Source of the DNA: Pseudomonadota bacterium
GTDB taxonomy: Bacteria; Pseudomonadota; Gammaproteobacteria; Ga0077536
Direction: 5' to 3'
Assembly: GCA_018668255.1 (NCBI GenBank)
Contig: JABISZ010000035.1
Span: 104,022 to 168,021, forward strand
Length of the DNA stretch: 64,000 nt
Translations under genes and position numbers: made by a program
The notes under the pieces: generated by a model
Database searches by the model: none
The model's input: the letters and a program-made list of their open reading frames with translations, nothing else
Told to the model about the DNA's origin: nothing
Shown: positions 9,470 through 18,906 of the stretch, piece by piece
How the letters are laid out: each line of letters begins with the position of its first letter
Position numbering within the stretch: position 1 is the first letter of the stretch

Positions 9470-11057
9470 CAGTAACCACCTCAACTCCACTAGTTTCCTC
9501 ACCTGCGAACCACGGCTCTCTGGCTTTCATTATCAAGGCTGCCGCCTTATCTTCAGGCATCGGTTCTATTTCTAACAACTCATCGACGGCCATCTCAGCT
9601 AAGTCATCCATACTAGTGATCCCAACTCCAGCCAAACGAAAGGCTAAATCTTCATCCATACCCTCCATTTCCAATAGTTCTACTGCAGGTCTCGCGTCAC
9701 CGATAGCTTCTTCATTCACTATCGCTCGTGTCAAAAGTAGATCTTTTGCTCGCTGCCTAAGCTCAGCAACCAAAGATTCGTCAAACTCTTCTATATCGTG
9801 CATTTCTTGCTCAGGAACGTATGCCACCTCTTCTACAGAGGTAAAACCTTCTTGCACTAAAATAACAGCTACTTCTTCATCAACGTCCAAATAATCCATA
9901 AATAGTTTTTGATGTTTGACAACTTCTTCCTCGCTTTTCTGTTCCGCTTCCGTTTCAGTCATAACGTTAAGCTCCCAGCCAGTAAGCTGGCTAGCCAACC
10001 TCACGTTCTGCCCATTTCGCCCAATAGCCTGAGATAATTGATCCTCCACTACAGCAACGTTCATAGTCTGAGAGTCTTCATCAACTAGAATCGACACTAC
10101 TTCAGCTGGGGCCATAGCATTCATCACAAACTGCGCAGGGTTTTCATCCCATAAGATTATGTCTACTCTTTCTCCTCCAATTTCGTTGGATACCGCTTGA
10201 ACTCTAGAACCTCTCATACCGACACATGCACCAACAGGGTCAATTCTTTTGTCTTTACTACGGACTGCAATCTTTGCGCGCATACCAGGGTCTCTTGCCG
10301 CTCCCAAAAGATCTATCACTCCTTCACTAATCTCAGGAACTTCCAGCTTAAACAACTCCATTAGTAAGTTTTTATCTGTTCGACTAACAAATAATTGTGG
10401 TCCGCGTTTTTCTGATTTCACTTCAGCAAGATAGCCTCTAATACGGTCTCCTGCTCGAACAAGCTCACGAGGGATTAAGTTTTCTCTAGTAATAATAGCC
10501 TCAGCACTCCCTCCCAAGTCCAAAAACACATTCCCTCTTTCAATCCGCTTCACTACGCCCATAACTAGTTCGCCAACTCTATCCTTGTAAGCCTCGAAGA
10601 CTTGGACGCGTTCAGCTTCCCGAACTTTTTGAATGATCACTTGTTTCGCGGTTTGAGCTGCTATACGCCCAAACTTTGCCGGTTCAAGTGGTTCTTCATA
10701 AAAAGAACCATCTTCCAAGCTAGAGCTTTTTTGCAAAGCATCCCCAAGCCAAATCTGTTTATCAGGAAATAATAATTCTCCATCCCGCAAGCTTTCAGCA
10801 AGCGAAAGGTCATGTTGAAAATCCTCAGAGTCTGGGTTTGGAACTACAAGCCTCTCAGGATCAACAACCTCCCAAATGCGGAACGCTTCGTGGTCACCCG
10901 TTTGCCGATCTATAGCAACCCTACAAGAAACGTCTTCAGAGAAGCGCTTAGCTGAAGCCATCGCAAGCGCGGCTTCTAGTGCCTCAAATATCGTCTCTTT
11001 GGGCACTCCCTTCTCGTTGGATACCACTTCGACAACTGTAAGAATTTCTTTGTTCAT
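9462..11057 (-). CDS. nusA: Transcription termination/antitermination protein NusA
   Basis: NusA binds RNA polymerase and nascent RNA and controls pausing, termination and antitermination. The 531-residue protein shows the N-terminal RNAP-binding domain ([19 protein letters not shown]), an S1 domain ([16 protein letters not shown]), two KH domains ([17 protein letters not shown] and [15 protein letters not shown]) and two C-terminal acidic helix-hairpin repeats as in E. coli. It is somewhat longer than the 495-residue E. coli protein, mostly in the acidic tail. It overlaps infB by eight bases and follows rimP by 55 bases. Confidence 0.97.
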   Translation of the reverse strand: MNKEILTVVEVVSNEKGVPKETIFEALEAALAMASAKRFSEDVSCRVAIDRQTGDHEAFRIWEVVDPERLVVPNPDSEDFQHDLSLAESLRDGELLFPDKQIWLGDALQKSSSLEDGSFYEEPLEPAKFGRIAAQTAKQVIIQKVREAERVQVFEAYKDRVGELVMGVVKRIERGNVFLDLGGSAEAIITRENLIPRELVRAGDRIRGYLAEVKSEKRGPQLFVSRTDKNLLMELFKLEVPEISEGVIDLLGAARDPGMRAKIAVRSKDKRIDPVGACVGMRGSRVQAVSNEIGGERVDIILWDENPAQFVMNAMAPAEVVSILVDEDSQTMNVAVVEDQLSQAIGRNGQNVRLASQLTGWELNVMTETEAEQKSEEEVVKHQKLFMDYLDVDEEVAVILVQEGFTSVEEVAYVPEQEMHDIEEFDESLVAELRQRAKDLLLTRAIVNEEAIGDARPAVELLEMEGMDEDLAFRLAGVGITSMDDLAEMAVDELLEIEPMPEDKAAALIMKAREPWFAGEETSGVEVVTDA

Positions 11058-11112
11058 ATTTAATTAACCTGCATCGATTAGGACATGAAAGCCCATTTAA
11101 TCGTCACTACTT

Positions 11113-11562
11113 CTAATAATTCACTAAATTTGACCGCTCTATTTCCTCGAAAGGAATTTCCAGAGTCTCGCCATCCACAGTGACTGAAATTGCATTGTCA
11201 GACACTAAAGATAGTGTGCCTTTTACTCGCCGTCTACCGTCTACTAAAGTTCTCATCCTAACTTTAACGGATTCTCCAACATATCTTGAATGTTGCTCCA
11301 ATGTAAATAGTGGGCGATTTATCCCAGGCGATGACATTTCGAGGGTATACCCTCCTCGAACAGCATCCTCGACGTCTAACACATCACTGACATGCCTGCT
11401 CACAAGTTCGCAATCTTTCGCGGAAATGCCGTTATCGTGATCTATGTACACTCGTATTAACAACCCTTCCCCTCCTCTAAGTCTCTCAATGCCTAGTAAT
11501 TCATAGTCAAGCCCTGCGACAATGGGCTGTAACAACTCGAGCAACTTATCAGACAATATCAT
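11113..11562 (-). CDS. rimP: Ribosome maturation factor RimP
   Basis: RimP is required early in 30S assembly. The protein contains the family pattern ELLGIERLRGGEGLLIRVYID, the DCELVSRHVSDVLDVED segment and TLEMSSPGINRPLFT. The start is uncertain. An in-frame ATG at 11595 falls inside the terminator hairpin that follows the tRNA gene and is unlikely. The ATG at 11562 has GGAG only two bases before it. A TTG at 11556 has the same GGAG at eight bases, which is better spacing. ATG at 11562 is given by convention. Confidence 0.94.
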   Translation of the reverse strand: MILSDKLLELLQPIVAGLDYELLGIERLRGGEGLLIRVYIDHDNGISAKDCELVSRHVSDVLDVEDAVRGGYTLEMSSPGINRPLFTLEQHSRYVGESVKVRMRTLVDGRRRVKGTLSLVSDNAISVTVDGETLEIPFEEIERSNLVNY

Positions 11563-11578
11563 CACTCCATTCTGAAAC

Positions 11579-11606
11579 AAAAAAGCCCCGATCACCCGGG
11601 GCCTTT
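11579..11606 (-). terminator. Rho-independent terminator after tRNA-fMet
   Basis: On the minus strand GCCCC and GGGGC pair around an eight-base loop and are followed by six T residues. The hairpin sits nine bases after the tRNA CCA end and just before rimP, so it would separate the tRNA from the rimP-nusA-infB mRNA unless it is leaky. Confidence 0.75.
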
Positions 11607-11614
11607 AAAAAACG

Positions 11615-11691
<77 letters not shown>

Positions 11692-11705
11692 ACTGATCTG
11701 GCAGA

Positions 11706-11734
11706 ATTTTAATGATACTGAGCCAATTGTTCAA
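11706..11734 (-). promoter_or_regulatory. Sigma70 promoter of tRNA-fMet/rimP-nusA-infB
   Basis: On the minus strand TTGAAC (11729-11734), a 17-base spacer and TAAAAT (11706-11711) lie just upstream of the tRNA 5' end. The spacing is ideal and the distance to the tRNA fits a short processed leader. Confidence 0.75.
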
Positions 11735-11812
11735 GGACTATCTGTAAATCGCTAAAACTCCCCGACAAAATCAGCAACACGACTGACCTTTCTAAAACTT
11801 TTTAAAACGTCC

Positions 11813-12622
11813 TTATAACAGGCCATGCTTTCGGCAAAAGTCACCTGTGATCTTAGCTACAAGTTGGGGATCTTCAAACATTGGGTAGTGCCCAACATTT
11901 GGGAGATGGATTGCTTCCCCATTAGGCAATCTATTGACTGACTCTTCAACCAATTCTTTAGGAACCCAAAAGTCATCATCACCCCGAATCACAAGCATTG
12001 GACGCTCTACCTTATCAAGGTCAGCCAAAACATCATGTTGCGACCAAGCTTCTAGATCACCTACGGCACTCACTTGAGCATTTTTATGCTGCCACCTAAG
12101 CTCGTTCTGTTTCTCTTCGGATACGTTGCGGCCAAGAGACTCGACCGCCGCCCGCTCGATCATATCCTGCCAGCCAGGCGCCCACGCAGGATGCACCATC
12201 GAATCCGGGCAAGGGAATGTTGGCGACCTCCCCAATCCTTCCATTGGAATGCCTGCGGCCATATCTCGCCAATGGTTCACAGCATAGTCAAAGGTTATGT
12301 CGCCCCCAATAGAGCAACCTGTAATTACTGGATCGTCCAGTCCAAGAGCCAGTACAAACTCATGGACGAACTCTGCGTGCTGATGAATGCTGCGATGCTG
12401 CGTCCAATTGACAGGATAACTTCGAGAGTGCCCAGGCAAATCTAAAGCAAACACGTGAAACCCTTGGGATGCATATAAGGGCAATGCCAAATGGTATTCT
12501 AGTGAACTGGCGCCTGCTGTGTGGACGCATACTAATGGTTTCCCATCGCCAATTTCGTCGTAAAAAGTGCGCGTGCCTTTCACATCGATGTAATGACCTG
12601 TAATAGCTTCGGGTGTACTCAT
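11813..12622 (-). CDS. Alpha/beta hydrolase
   Basis: This 269-residue protein has a complete alpha/beta-hydrolase pattern: the oxyanion region VCVHTAGASS, ALDLPGHSRS, the nucleophile elbow GCSIGG near residue 108, an acidic residue in GDDDFWVP and the catalytic histidine in NVGHYPMFEDP. It is a cytoplasmic esterase or hydrolase of unknown substrate; no signal peptide is visible. It lies 34 bases downstream of a small conserved gene on the same strand and is probably co-transcribed with it. No terminator is visible before the tRNA-fMet promoter. Confidence 0.85.
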   Translation of the reverse strand: MSTPEAITGHYIDVKGTRTFYDEIGDGKPLVCVHTAGASSLEYHLALPLYASQGFHVFALDLPGHSRSYPVNWTQHRSIHQHAEFVHEFVLALGLDDPVITGCSIGGDITFDYAVNHWRDMAAGIPMEGLGRSPTFPCPDSMVHPAWAPGWQDMIERAAVESLGRNVSEEKQNELRWQHKNAQVSAVGDLEAWSQHDVLADLDKVERPMLVIRGDDDFWVPKELVEESVNRLPNGEAIHLPNVGHYPMFEDPQLVAKITGDFCRKHGLL

Positions 12623-12656
12623 AACTTATATCTCCGTAGATTTGTTCTTTCCAAGG

Positions 12657-13079
12657 TTACCTAGCAAGCGCTTTCAACGTGTAAGCCAACTCGAACATCG
12701 CTTCTGTCAGACGCCCTGCTTCAACAAGGTTTCCTTCCGTGGCAATCTCAACTGACATTTCCCCCGCTCTCTTTAAATCGGGGTCATCAGAAAAATGTCT
12801 TTTCCCTGGATAAGTCAAATCAGCCCAAAGCCTTTCTCCGGACAGCAGATAGCTCCAGGCTTCCTCTGATCCCTTAAATTTAAATGTATAGCCGAATACG
12901 GAAGGATACGGGGAATAGTCAATTACGGTACCTTTATAGATCTTAAGCCAAAGGCAATCAGAGCCAATTTCCAGCTGGATAGAACCATCAAAAACTTGAG
13001 TTTGCATCACAAAATCAGCATTGTTATTTAATGCAGCGATGAATTTTTTTTGAACAGTGGGATCAGATAAAAGAGACAT
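12657..13079 (-). CDS. Conserved protein, possibly SCP2-like lipid-binding
   Basis: The 140-residue product has no signal peptide and no membrane segment. Its pattern (an alternating strand region DGSIQLEIGSDCLWLKIYKGTV, then a helix-rich AWSYLLSGERLWADL and a C-terminal EIATEGNLVEAGRLTEAM) resembles small sterol-carrier-protein-2-like proteins that bind acyl chains, but I recognise no diagnostic motif. It is transcribed just ahead of an alpha/beta hydrolase, so a shared hydrophobic substrate is possible. The function is unproven and another fold is quite possible. Confidence 0.6.
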   Translation of the reverse strand: MSLLSDPTVQKKFIAALNNNADFVMQTQVFDGSIQLEIGSDCLWLKIYKGTVIDYSPYPSVFGYTFKFKGSEEAWSYLLSGERLWADLTYPGKRHFSDDPDLKRAGEMSVEIATEGNLVEAGRLTEAMFELAYTLKALAR

Positions 13080-13170
13080 GGGTTAATCCTATTTATTTAT
13101 GACCACATTTTATCTAACTGCCGAAGTTACGCAAGATCTAAGAACATAAAAATGAACGGCTTGATTCTTC

Positions 13171-13740
13171 TTAGTTGTCCGCAATTCTTTTTAAAATCTT
13201 ATCCAACAATCCAGCACTCATTTGACGTTCGCTATCATTAGATAGAAGAACAGACCGTTGAGCGTGGGCCAATGCTTGCTCGTAATTGCCTGCTCGCATA
13301 TGCGTGTATGATAACTGACGCCAAAGAGCTCCGTCGCTCGGCTCAATTTTTATTGCGCGCTCTAGCGTTGACTCGGCGAGGTCCCAGTTACCGTGACTAA
13401 AAGCTTGCGAGGCAATTCGACTCAAACTTTGAATAGCCGGATTTACTTTGCGCTTTTCATCTTCTTCACTTGCCACAGTCTCCTCATCAAAGGTCGTTTG
13501 AGCATGCGAGCCCTTCTCCGCTTTTAGGAATAAAGCGGCTTCCCACTCTTCATCAGACTTGGGTATTGTGCGTTTAGTATCTTCCACTGTTTCTTCAGTT
13601 TTTTCTGATACAAGCGCCACTTCCTTCTCCAGAAACGGTAACCTCAAACTGGGCCCTGCTAAAGAACAGCCAGTCAAGAAAATGATACTCGTCAAGAAAA
13701 GAGGCTTTAGCGTGTTTTGCGTGAAATTAAAGAAATTCAT
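13171..13740 (-). CDS. TPR-repeat lipoprotein
   Basis: The 189-residue protein starts with a lipoprotein signal: hydrophobic FLTSIIFL followed by the lipobox LTGC around residue 25. The mature part has a charged, acidic linker and then at least two tetratricopeptide-like helix pairs (GNWDLAESTLERAIKIEPSDGALW and AGNYEQALAHAQRSVLL). It probably acts as a membrane-anchored scaffold in the periplasm. It lies 41 bases after the PBP1B gene on the same strand. Tetratricopeptide lipoproteins that work with PBP1-type synthases are known in Gammaproteobacteria, so a partner role is a reasonable guess. Confidence 0.8.
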   Translation of the reverse strand: MNFFNFTQNTLKPLFLTSIIFLTGCSLAGPSLRLPFLEKEVALVSEKTEETVEDTKRTIPKSDEEWEAALFLKAEKGSHAQTTFDEETVASEEDEKRKVNPAIQSLSRIASQAFSHGNWDLAESTLERAIKIEPSDGALWRQLSYTHMRAGNYEQALAHAQRSVLLSNDSERQMSAGLLDKILKRIADN

Positions 13741-13781
13741 TATAGGAATATACTAGCTTACAGCTACAACAATACATAATA

Positions 13782-16115
13782 TTAATCAAAATAGTTTTTG
13801 AATCGTTCCAAGAAACCTTCCCTAGGGATAGGGACAAAGGCACCGTTACTTTTACTCATGCAATCACTGGTTCTGCGTATCCACGATTTTCTATGTAACG
13901 GCACCAACTCACCGCCAGCACAAGAATCAGGAATCAATGCTCCAGTCACTAGGTCTATATTGGCCCAAACTAATTTATCAGATAGTTGCTCTGTAATTGG
14001 TTGTACTTTCGTCCCAACCATAATCGCAGTCCATAATGGGAGAGCTCCGCTGCCCCCAGTCAGCCCAGTAGATGAGTTGTCATCTCTCCCGACCCACACG
14101 ACTCCCAGTAAATTCTGACCAAACCCCACAAACCAACTATCTCTGTTCTTATTTGAAGTACCCGTCTTACCAGCCAGTGGCTGGAAGGCTGGCAGTGCCT
14201 TAGTGAGACTTTTTGCCGTCCCAGTAGAGACAACCCTCATTAAACCATGCCTGATCAAGATAGCTGTCTCCGCCTCCATCACTTTAGTCATTTTTAATCC
14301 GTAACGTGCCAACTTCTTCCCATCATTTGTCGTAACATTTTTGATAGCTTGAAGTGGTGTACGAAAACCTTGATTGGCCAGAGGTGTGTACATTTCCGTC
14401 AATGATAAAGGAGACATTTCTACAGCGCCAAGTAGTATAGAAGGAACAGAATTCAAATTATCTGGTGCGCCGAGAGTTACCAAATAATTTTTAACTTCGT
14501 TCAATCCTAATTCGAAGCCTAACGAAATTGCCGCCAGATTTAATGATCGAGTTAACGCGTCAAGCAAAGTCACTTCTCCATACTCTTCACTGTCATAATT
14601 TTTAGGCGTCCAAGTCACATCATGAACATCGGTCCATCGAATACTTTCATCTCTCAATATGCTTGCTAATGAATATCTAGTCGGCTTAGACAAGGCATAA
14701 CTGTAAACAAAAGGTTTCACTACTGAACCGATTGGTCTCAATGCATCAACAGCTCGATTAAATCCATTTCGGTTAGGGTAGCGATCTCCGACAAGCGCTA
14801 GTATTTCACCGCTACGCGGGTCGGCGATAACTACGCCGGCTTGTAAGTCTTTCTTGCTTCGATCTTTTTCGATCTTATCCAAAGATAGTGGGATAACGGT
14901 CTCCGCATGACTTTGCAATTGGATATCTAAAGTTGTGAAGATATTTAAGCCTGATTCATTTAGATCTTGATATGAGTAATCTCTTAACAGTTGCTGTTGA
15001 AGCAAGTTCATAAAAGATGAATGTTTTCTTTTTGCTGTCTTTTCTGTTACGGATAGGGATAAAGTCGAGTTTTTAAGCTTGACTACTTCTTGCTCGTCGA
15101 GCAAATTCGCGGAAAACATGACATCTAAGACAATGTTTCGTCTTTTCAAAGCTGCAGCCGGATGTCTCCTTGGATTATAGACTGACGGCCCCTTGACCAA
15201 ACCAACAAGAGTGGCTATTTCAAGAGTATCAAGTTCGTCAAGCGGTTTGGTAAAGTAGAATAAAGATGCCAATCCAAAGCCATGAATGGCCCGGTTTCCT
15301 TCTTGACCTAAAAAAACTTCATTGATGTACGCTTCTAGGATCTCTTCCTTAGAATGTCTAAGTTCCAAAGATATGGACATCATAATTTCTGTGACTTTGC
15401 GTTTCAACGTTCGGTCAGGACTAAGGTAAAAATTTTTCACTAGCTGCTGAGTTAAAGTACTAGCGCCTTGCTTATATCCTTTAGCTTGCAAATTATTGAC
15501 GGCTGCGCGAGCGATTGCAGACAGATCTATTCCGTTATGCATAAAGAACTTCTGATCTTCCACTGCAATTAAGGCATTAACAAAAGCTTCAGGAAGCTGA
15601 TCATACCTAAGCAGCTCTCTATCTTCAAAACGTCTGGGGTGAATTTTTCCGATAAGAACAGGATCCATCCGCATCACTGGAATCATTTCGTTACTTTCAA
15701 TCGAGCTGATCGAACTAAGTTCATTCCAGGAGAACTTCAGTTCTATTTTTTGCGATGGCTCTGGAATATCCCAGAAAGAAAAACCTCTGTGCCACAATTT
15801 TATTGAGGTCCCATCAATCACATATTGTCCAGTCCCGTGGAGTGATTGACTTTCAACGTAGCCCAAACTGTCAAGTTCCTTCACAAACTTCAGTAAATTA
15901 ATCTCAGCCCCTTTGTATAACTCCATGGGACGCGCATAAACTTTAGCTGGGATCGACCACCGACTGGTCTGGAAAGTATCGACAATTTTTCGATCCAATA
16001 GAGTCCAGTACACGGCAACACTGAGAATTCCTAAGATCATCAGAACCGAGAACACAAGAGTAAAGATTAAACGATAATTAATGCGTCCTTTCAAATGATG
16101 CGATCTCAATTTCAA
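13782..16115 (-). CDS. mrcB: Penicillin-binding protein 1B, bifunctional
   Basis: This 777-residue class A penicillin-binding protein polymerises and cross-links peptidoglycan. It has one transmembrane segment near residues 17-37 and a UB2H-like region. A GT51 transglycosylase domain follows, with the catalytic Glu near 186 (AVEDQKFF) and GASTLTQQLVKN near 218-229. The transpeptidase domain has serine S464 (GSVVK), SLN at 524-526 and KTGT at 650-653. The C-terminal extension GALIPDSCAGGELVPL is typical of PBP1B. Length matches the family. It precedes a TPR lipoprotein gene on the same strand. Confidence 0.95.
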   Translation of the reverse strand: MKLRSHHLKGRINYRLIFTLVFSVLMILGILSVAVYWTLLDRKIVDTFQTSRWSIPAKVYARPMELYKGAEINLLKFVKELDSLGYVESQSLHGTGQYVIDGTSIKLWHRGFSFWDIPEPSQKIELKFSWNELSSISSIESNEMIPVMRMDPVLIGKIHPRRFEDRELLRYDQLPEAFVNALIAVEDQKFFMHNGIDLSAIARAAVNNLQAKGYKQGASTLTQQLVKNFYLSPDRTLKRKVTEIMMSISLELRHSKEEILEAYINEVFLGQEGNRAIHGFGLASLFYFTKPLDELDTLEIATLVGLVKGPSVYNPRRHPAAALKRRNIVLDVMFSANLLDEQEVVKLKNSTLSLSVTEKTAKRKHSSFMNLLQQQLLRDYSYQDLNESGLNIFTTLDIQLQSHAETVIPLSLDKIEKDRSKKDLQAGVVIADPRSGEILALVGDRYPNRNGFNRAVDALRPIGSVVKPFVYSYALSKPTRYSLASILRDESIRWTDVHDVTWTPKNYDSEEYGEVTLLDALTRSLNLAAISLGFELGLNEVKNYLVTLGAPDNLNSVPSILLGAVEMSPLSLTEMYTPLANQGFRTPLQAIKNVTTNDGKKLARYGLKMTKVMEAETAILIRHGLMRVVSTGTAKSLTKALPAFQPLAGKTGTSNKNRDSWFVGFGQNLLGVVWVGRDDNSSTGLTGGSGALPLWTAIMVGTKVQPITEQLSDKLVWANIDLVTGALIPDSCAGGELVPLHRKSWIRRTSDCMSKSNGAFVPIPREGFLERFKNYFD

Positions 16116-16282
16116 ACGTTTTCACCTAATTCTAATTGTTTGCAAACAACTTCTAGAATGTCATTTTAATTAATTAAGTTATATCTTCCAGTTACAGGAA
16201 TGTAACCAAATCACCGGAGTTAAATAGGCATCTGCAGGATTATTATCTTGGTGAATTACCTAGAGTGAGATGAAGCCAAAAC

Positions 16283-16319
16283 TTAAAAAAAATAGCGCCT
16301 CGGTTTGGGAGGCGCTATT
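16283..16319 (-). terminator. Strong Rho-independent terminator
   Basis: A perfect 11-bp inverted repeat (16291-16301 with 16309-16319, seven-base loop) is followed on the minus strand by a run of eight T residues. It lies downstream of the histone-like gene and is the clearest intrinsic terminator in the window. Confidence 0.9.
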
Positions 16320-16396
16320 AGTGCGAAGGAAACGCAGCTTTTTTGTTTAATAACCCAAATTGAACAGGCCACTAAAGATTCTTTTCTGCAAGCGGG

Positions 16397-16762
16397 TTAG
16401 CGCCTTCTAGCAGGGGCTTTCTTCTTGGCTACTGCTTTTTTCTTGGCAGGGGCTTTCTTCTTAGCTACTGCTTTTTTCTTGGCAGGGGCTTTCTTCTTAG
16501 CTACTGCTTTTTTCTTGGCAGGGGCTTTCTTCTTAGCTACTGCTTTTTTCTTCGCGGGTGCTTTCTTCTTAGCCACTACTTTTTTCTTCGCGGGCGCTTT
16601 CTTCTTAGCCACTACTTTTTTCTTCGCAGGCGTCTTCTTAGCAACTACTTTTTTTGCAGATACTTTCTTAGCAACTACTTTTTTTGCAGGTGCTTTTTTA
16701 GCAACTACTTTTTTCTTAGCAACTGCTTTTTTTGCAGCGCCTTTTTTCTTGGCTGTGACCAT
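16397..16762 (-). CDS. Lysine/alanine-rich histone H1-like protein
   Basis: The product has 121 residues made almost only of Lys, Ala, Pro and Val. After MVTAKKKGAAKKAVAKKK it runs through repeats of a twelve-residue unit (KKKAPAKKKAVA and variants) to a terminal ARRR. This composition is that of bacterial histone H1-like DNA-binding proteins such as AlgP and Hc1. The likely role is non-specific nucleoid binding. The start is the ATG at 16762, with GGGAG nine bases upstream; a longer frame to 16843 is rejected. A strong terminator follows. Such repeat genes vary in unit number between strains. Confidence 0.85.
   Translation of the reverse strand: MVTAKKKGAAKKAVAKKKVVAKKAPAKKVVAKKVSAKKVVAKKTPAKKKVVAKKKAPAKKKVVAKKKAPAKKKAVAKKKAPAKKKAVAKKKAPAKKKAVAKKKAPAKKKAVAKKKAPARRR
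16400..16720 (-). repeat. 36-bp tandem repeats within the histone-like gene
   Basis: The coding DNA consists of near-identical 36-base units, strongest over 16400-16620, each encoding one KKKAPAKKKAVA-type unit, with degenerate copies toward the 5' end of the gene. The gradient from identical to diverged copies suggests recent expansion at the 3' end. Confidence 0.85.
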
Positions 16763-16917
16763 ACTATTAACTCCCAAAAAGGTTATTGTTTTTTTTTTGC
16801 ATCCCGTAACGCCCTGTATACAGCACATCAAATAAATCTGCAAACAAAAGATTGATTAATAAGCGTCCCTAATATTACTTATAAAGTTCATGTTCTCTAT
16901 CATACGGAGCAAAGAGA

Positions 16918-17562
16918 CTACAAATTAAGGAAAATTTTTCGGCGTATTTCTTCTACCGAGCCGACTCCATCGACTGTTATATAATCCAAAGATGAGTCCA
17001 CTATAGCGATGTCCGAATAATATTTGATCAGAGGCTTAGTTTGCTCATGGTAAACCCTAAGTCGATTCCTAATGGTGTCCTCCTTATCGTCATCTCGTTG
17101 AATAAGTTTCTCGCCAGTTAGATCGTCTAAGCCAGGACTCTGGGGGGCGTTAAATTTCACATGATAAGTTCTCCCAGACGCCGTGTGTAACCTTCTACCA
17201 GACAAACGGTTAACTATTTCCTCGTCATTTACTGAAATTTCGATCACCTTATTTATTGCGAGCTGTACTTTCTCAAGGCCTCGCGCTTGAGGTATCGTCC
17301 TAGGAAATCCATCAAATAAAAATCCCCTCCTACAATCGCTCTCCGAGGTTCTTTCTTTAATCAGGTCAAGTATTAAGTCATCCGATACCAAGCCACCTTC
17401 ATCCATGATGGTCTTCGCTGTCCTACCTAATGCCGAATCAGCAGCTACGGCCGAACGCAGCATGTCACCGGTAGAAATCTTTGGTATGCCATACTTTGCG
17501 CAAATAAAATCACCTTGAGTCCCTTTTCCGGCGCCTGGTCCTCCTAATAAGATAATTTTCAT
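16918..17562 (-). CDS. adk: Adenylate kinase
   Basis: Adenylate kinase interconverts 2 ADP with ATP and AMP. The 214-residue protein has the P-loop [10 protein letters not shown] at residues 7-16, STGDMLR in the AMP site, FDGFPRT and a full-length LID domain ([19 protein letters not shown]) without zinc cysteines, as in enterobacterial enzymes. It stands alone; the genes around it are not purine-related. Length and motifs are standard. Confidence 0.97.
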   Translation of the reverse strand: MKIILLGGPGAGKGTQGDFICAKYGIPKISTGDMLRSAVAADSALGRTAKTIMDEGGLVSDDLILDLIKERTSESDCRRGFLFDGFPRTIPQARGLEKVQLAINKVIEISVNDEEIVNRLSGRRLHTASGRTYHVKFNAPQSPGLDDLTGEKLIQRDDDKEDTIRNRLRVYHEQTKPLIKYYSDIAIVDSSLDYITVDGVGSVEEIRRKIFLNL

Positions 17563-17756
17563 ATGCCTTTCGCCCCTTCAATTCATAGCTGTTAATAACA
17601 CGCTGGCCTGAACAGATGAACACTGTCAGGAAATGTAAAACAATATTGTACCGCCCAATAATACACTTTTACTGATACTATTTTCAGCGTAAAGGATTAA
17701 TTAAATTCACAACTTCTAGAGAAAAGCTCTAGTTCTTGCTAATTATAGGGGAAAAC

Positions 17757-18128
17757 ATGCGTCCAATTCTCGAAAATACCACTGACGCTTATAGCGTAAC
17801 TGCATATGGAAAAGGGCAGATTGAACTGGGCGCTCGTCGAGTAAATGAGCCTTGTCTAGTTTTCCCCGACGCAATACATTTCCCTGCGCTTCCTTCAGAA
17901 CCAAATGACCTTGGCATAGAACATTTCTCGATACTCCTAGATAAGAGACCAGAAGTAATCATAGTCGGCACGGGAGCCACTCAACTTTTTGTTTCAGGAA
18001 AAACTATTACCGAATGTAATAAACAAATGATAGGTGTCGAATGCATGGATACCGCAGCCGCATGCAGATGTTTTAATATTTTACTCGCAGAAGGTCGTTA
18101 TGTGGTGGCACTGCTCTACATGATTTAG
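17757..18128 (+). CDS. Mth938-domain (DUF498) protein
   Basis: The 123-residue protein matches the Mth938/Xcc1710-like family: GKGQIELGARRVNEPCLVFPD, then PEVIIVGTGATQLF and GVECMDTAAACRCFNILLAEGR. The family's biochemical role is not settled; a human homologue (NDUFAF3) helps assemble complex I. The start at 17757 has AGGGGA upstream; an earlier in-frame ATG at 17736 lacks a site. It is convergent with nlpD across a 16-base gap with no terminator. Confidence 0.88.
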   Translation: MRPILENTTDAYSVTAYGKGQIELGARRVNEPCLVFPDAIHFPALPSEPNDLGIEHFSILLDKRPEVIIVGTGATQLFVSGKTITECNKQMIGVECMDTAAACRCFNILLAEGRYVVALLYMI

Positions 18129-18144
18129 TACAACGGAAATAAAG

Positions 18145-18906
18145 TTATCTTTCTGGCAAATAATTGAATGCGTCGACGGGCTTTCCCTTCTGTCTAATTT
18201 CGAAATATAAATTAACCTCTTTGCTCTCTGTGCTCCCCATGGTTGCGATTTTCTCGCCCAAAGCTACAAAATCGCCTTCCGAAACGAAAAGCTTCTGATT
18301 ATGCCCATAAGCACTCAAGAAATTTCTTGAGTGCTGGATGATTAGCAATTTGCCGTACCCCCGCAAACTACTCCCGCTATAAACCACAATTCCCGAAGCG
18401 GCAGCTTTTACAGTCTCTCCTAGCACCCCTTTAAAAGAGAGACCTCTCCCACTACCTAATCGAGAGCGCACGAATCTTCGGTGCTGACACGGCCAGCCCC
18501 ATGTCAACCCTTTCAAAGAATTCGTAGTTACATAGCTGCCTGCGTTTGCCTTCACCTCGGCACTCGATTTACTTCGGCCGACCGCAGAAGTCAGACGCAA
18601 GACACTCCCGATAACTATCAGGTCAGGGCTATCAATCTTGTTCCATGCCACTAAATCTTCATATTGTATAGCGTGCCTCCAAGCTATGCCATGCAAGGTG
18701 TCTCCTTTTCTGACGACATAACGGATTGAGCGCTGCGTAGGATCGGACAGGATCTTTCCATTTGAAAAAATCTGCAGCGGTTCTGGTAACGTGTCTCTTG
18801 ATACCAACGGCGCCAAACTAGATTTTTGGCAACTTACTATAAAAACAATTCCTGCCAGAACGATAGAACGGCATCGCCTCGCGTTAAAAGACTCCAAGAA
18901 TTTCAC
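18145..18906 (-). CDS. nlpD: NlpD-like lipoprotein, LysM and degenerate M23 domain
   Basis: NlpD is an outer-membrane lipoprotein that activates the septal amidase AmiC. The 253-residue protein has a lipobox (FIVSC), a LysM domain (YVVRKGDTLHGIAWRH) near residue 65-80 and a C-terminal LytM/M23 domain. The metal ligands are degenerate: the first HxxxD site is absent and the usual LHFEIR is LYFEIR, as expected for an activator and not an active peptidase. The GTG start overlaps the pcm stop by four bases. The usual downstream neighbour rpoS is not here. Confidence 0.9.
   Translation of the reverse strand: MKFLESFNARRCRSIVLAGIVFIVSCQKSSLAPLVSRDTLPEPLQIFSNGKILSDPTQRSIRYVVRKGDTLHGIAWRHAIQYEDLVAWNKIDSPDLIVIGSVLRLTSAVGRSKSSAEVKANAGSYVTTNSLKGLTWGWPCQHRRFVRSRLGSGRGLSFKGVLGETVKAAASGIVVYSGSSLRGYGKLLIIQHSRNFLSAYGHNQKLFVSEGDFVALGEKIATMGSTESKEVNLYFEIRQKGKPVDAFNYLPER

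Noticed and set aside
11562..11595. The upstream ATG at 11595 as the rimP start
   Set aside because: It would place the first codons inside the intrinsic terminator after tRNA-fMet and adds eleven residues not seen in the family.
16397..16720. The 36-base repeats resembled a CRISPR array at first sight
   Set aside because: The units are contiguous with no unique spacers, keep one reading frame and encode lysine/alanine repeats; no cas genes are present.
16425..16835. A long plus-strand frame rich in Phe, Ala and Leu opposite the histone-like gene
   Set aside because: It is the mirror of the 36-base lysine/alanine repeats on the minus strand; it has no ribosome-binding site and its low-complexity product is an artefact of the repeat.
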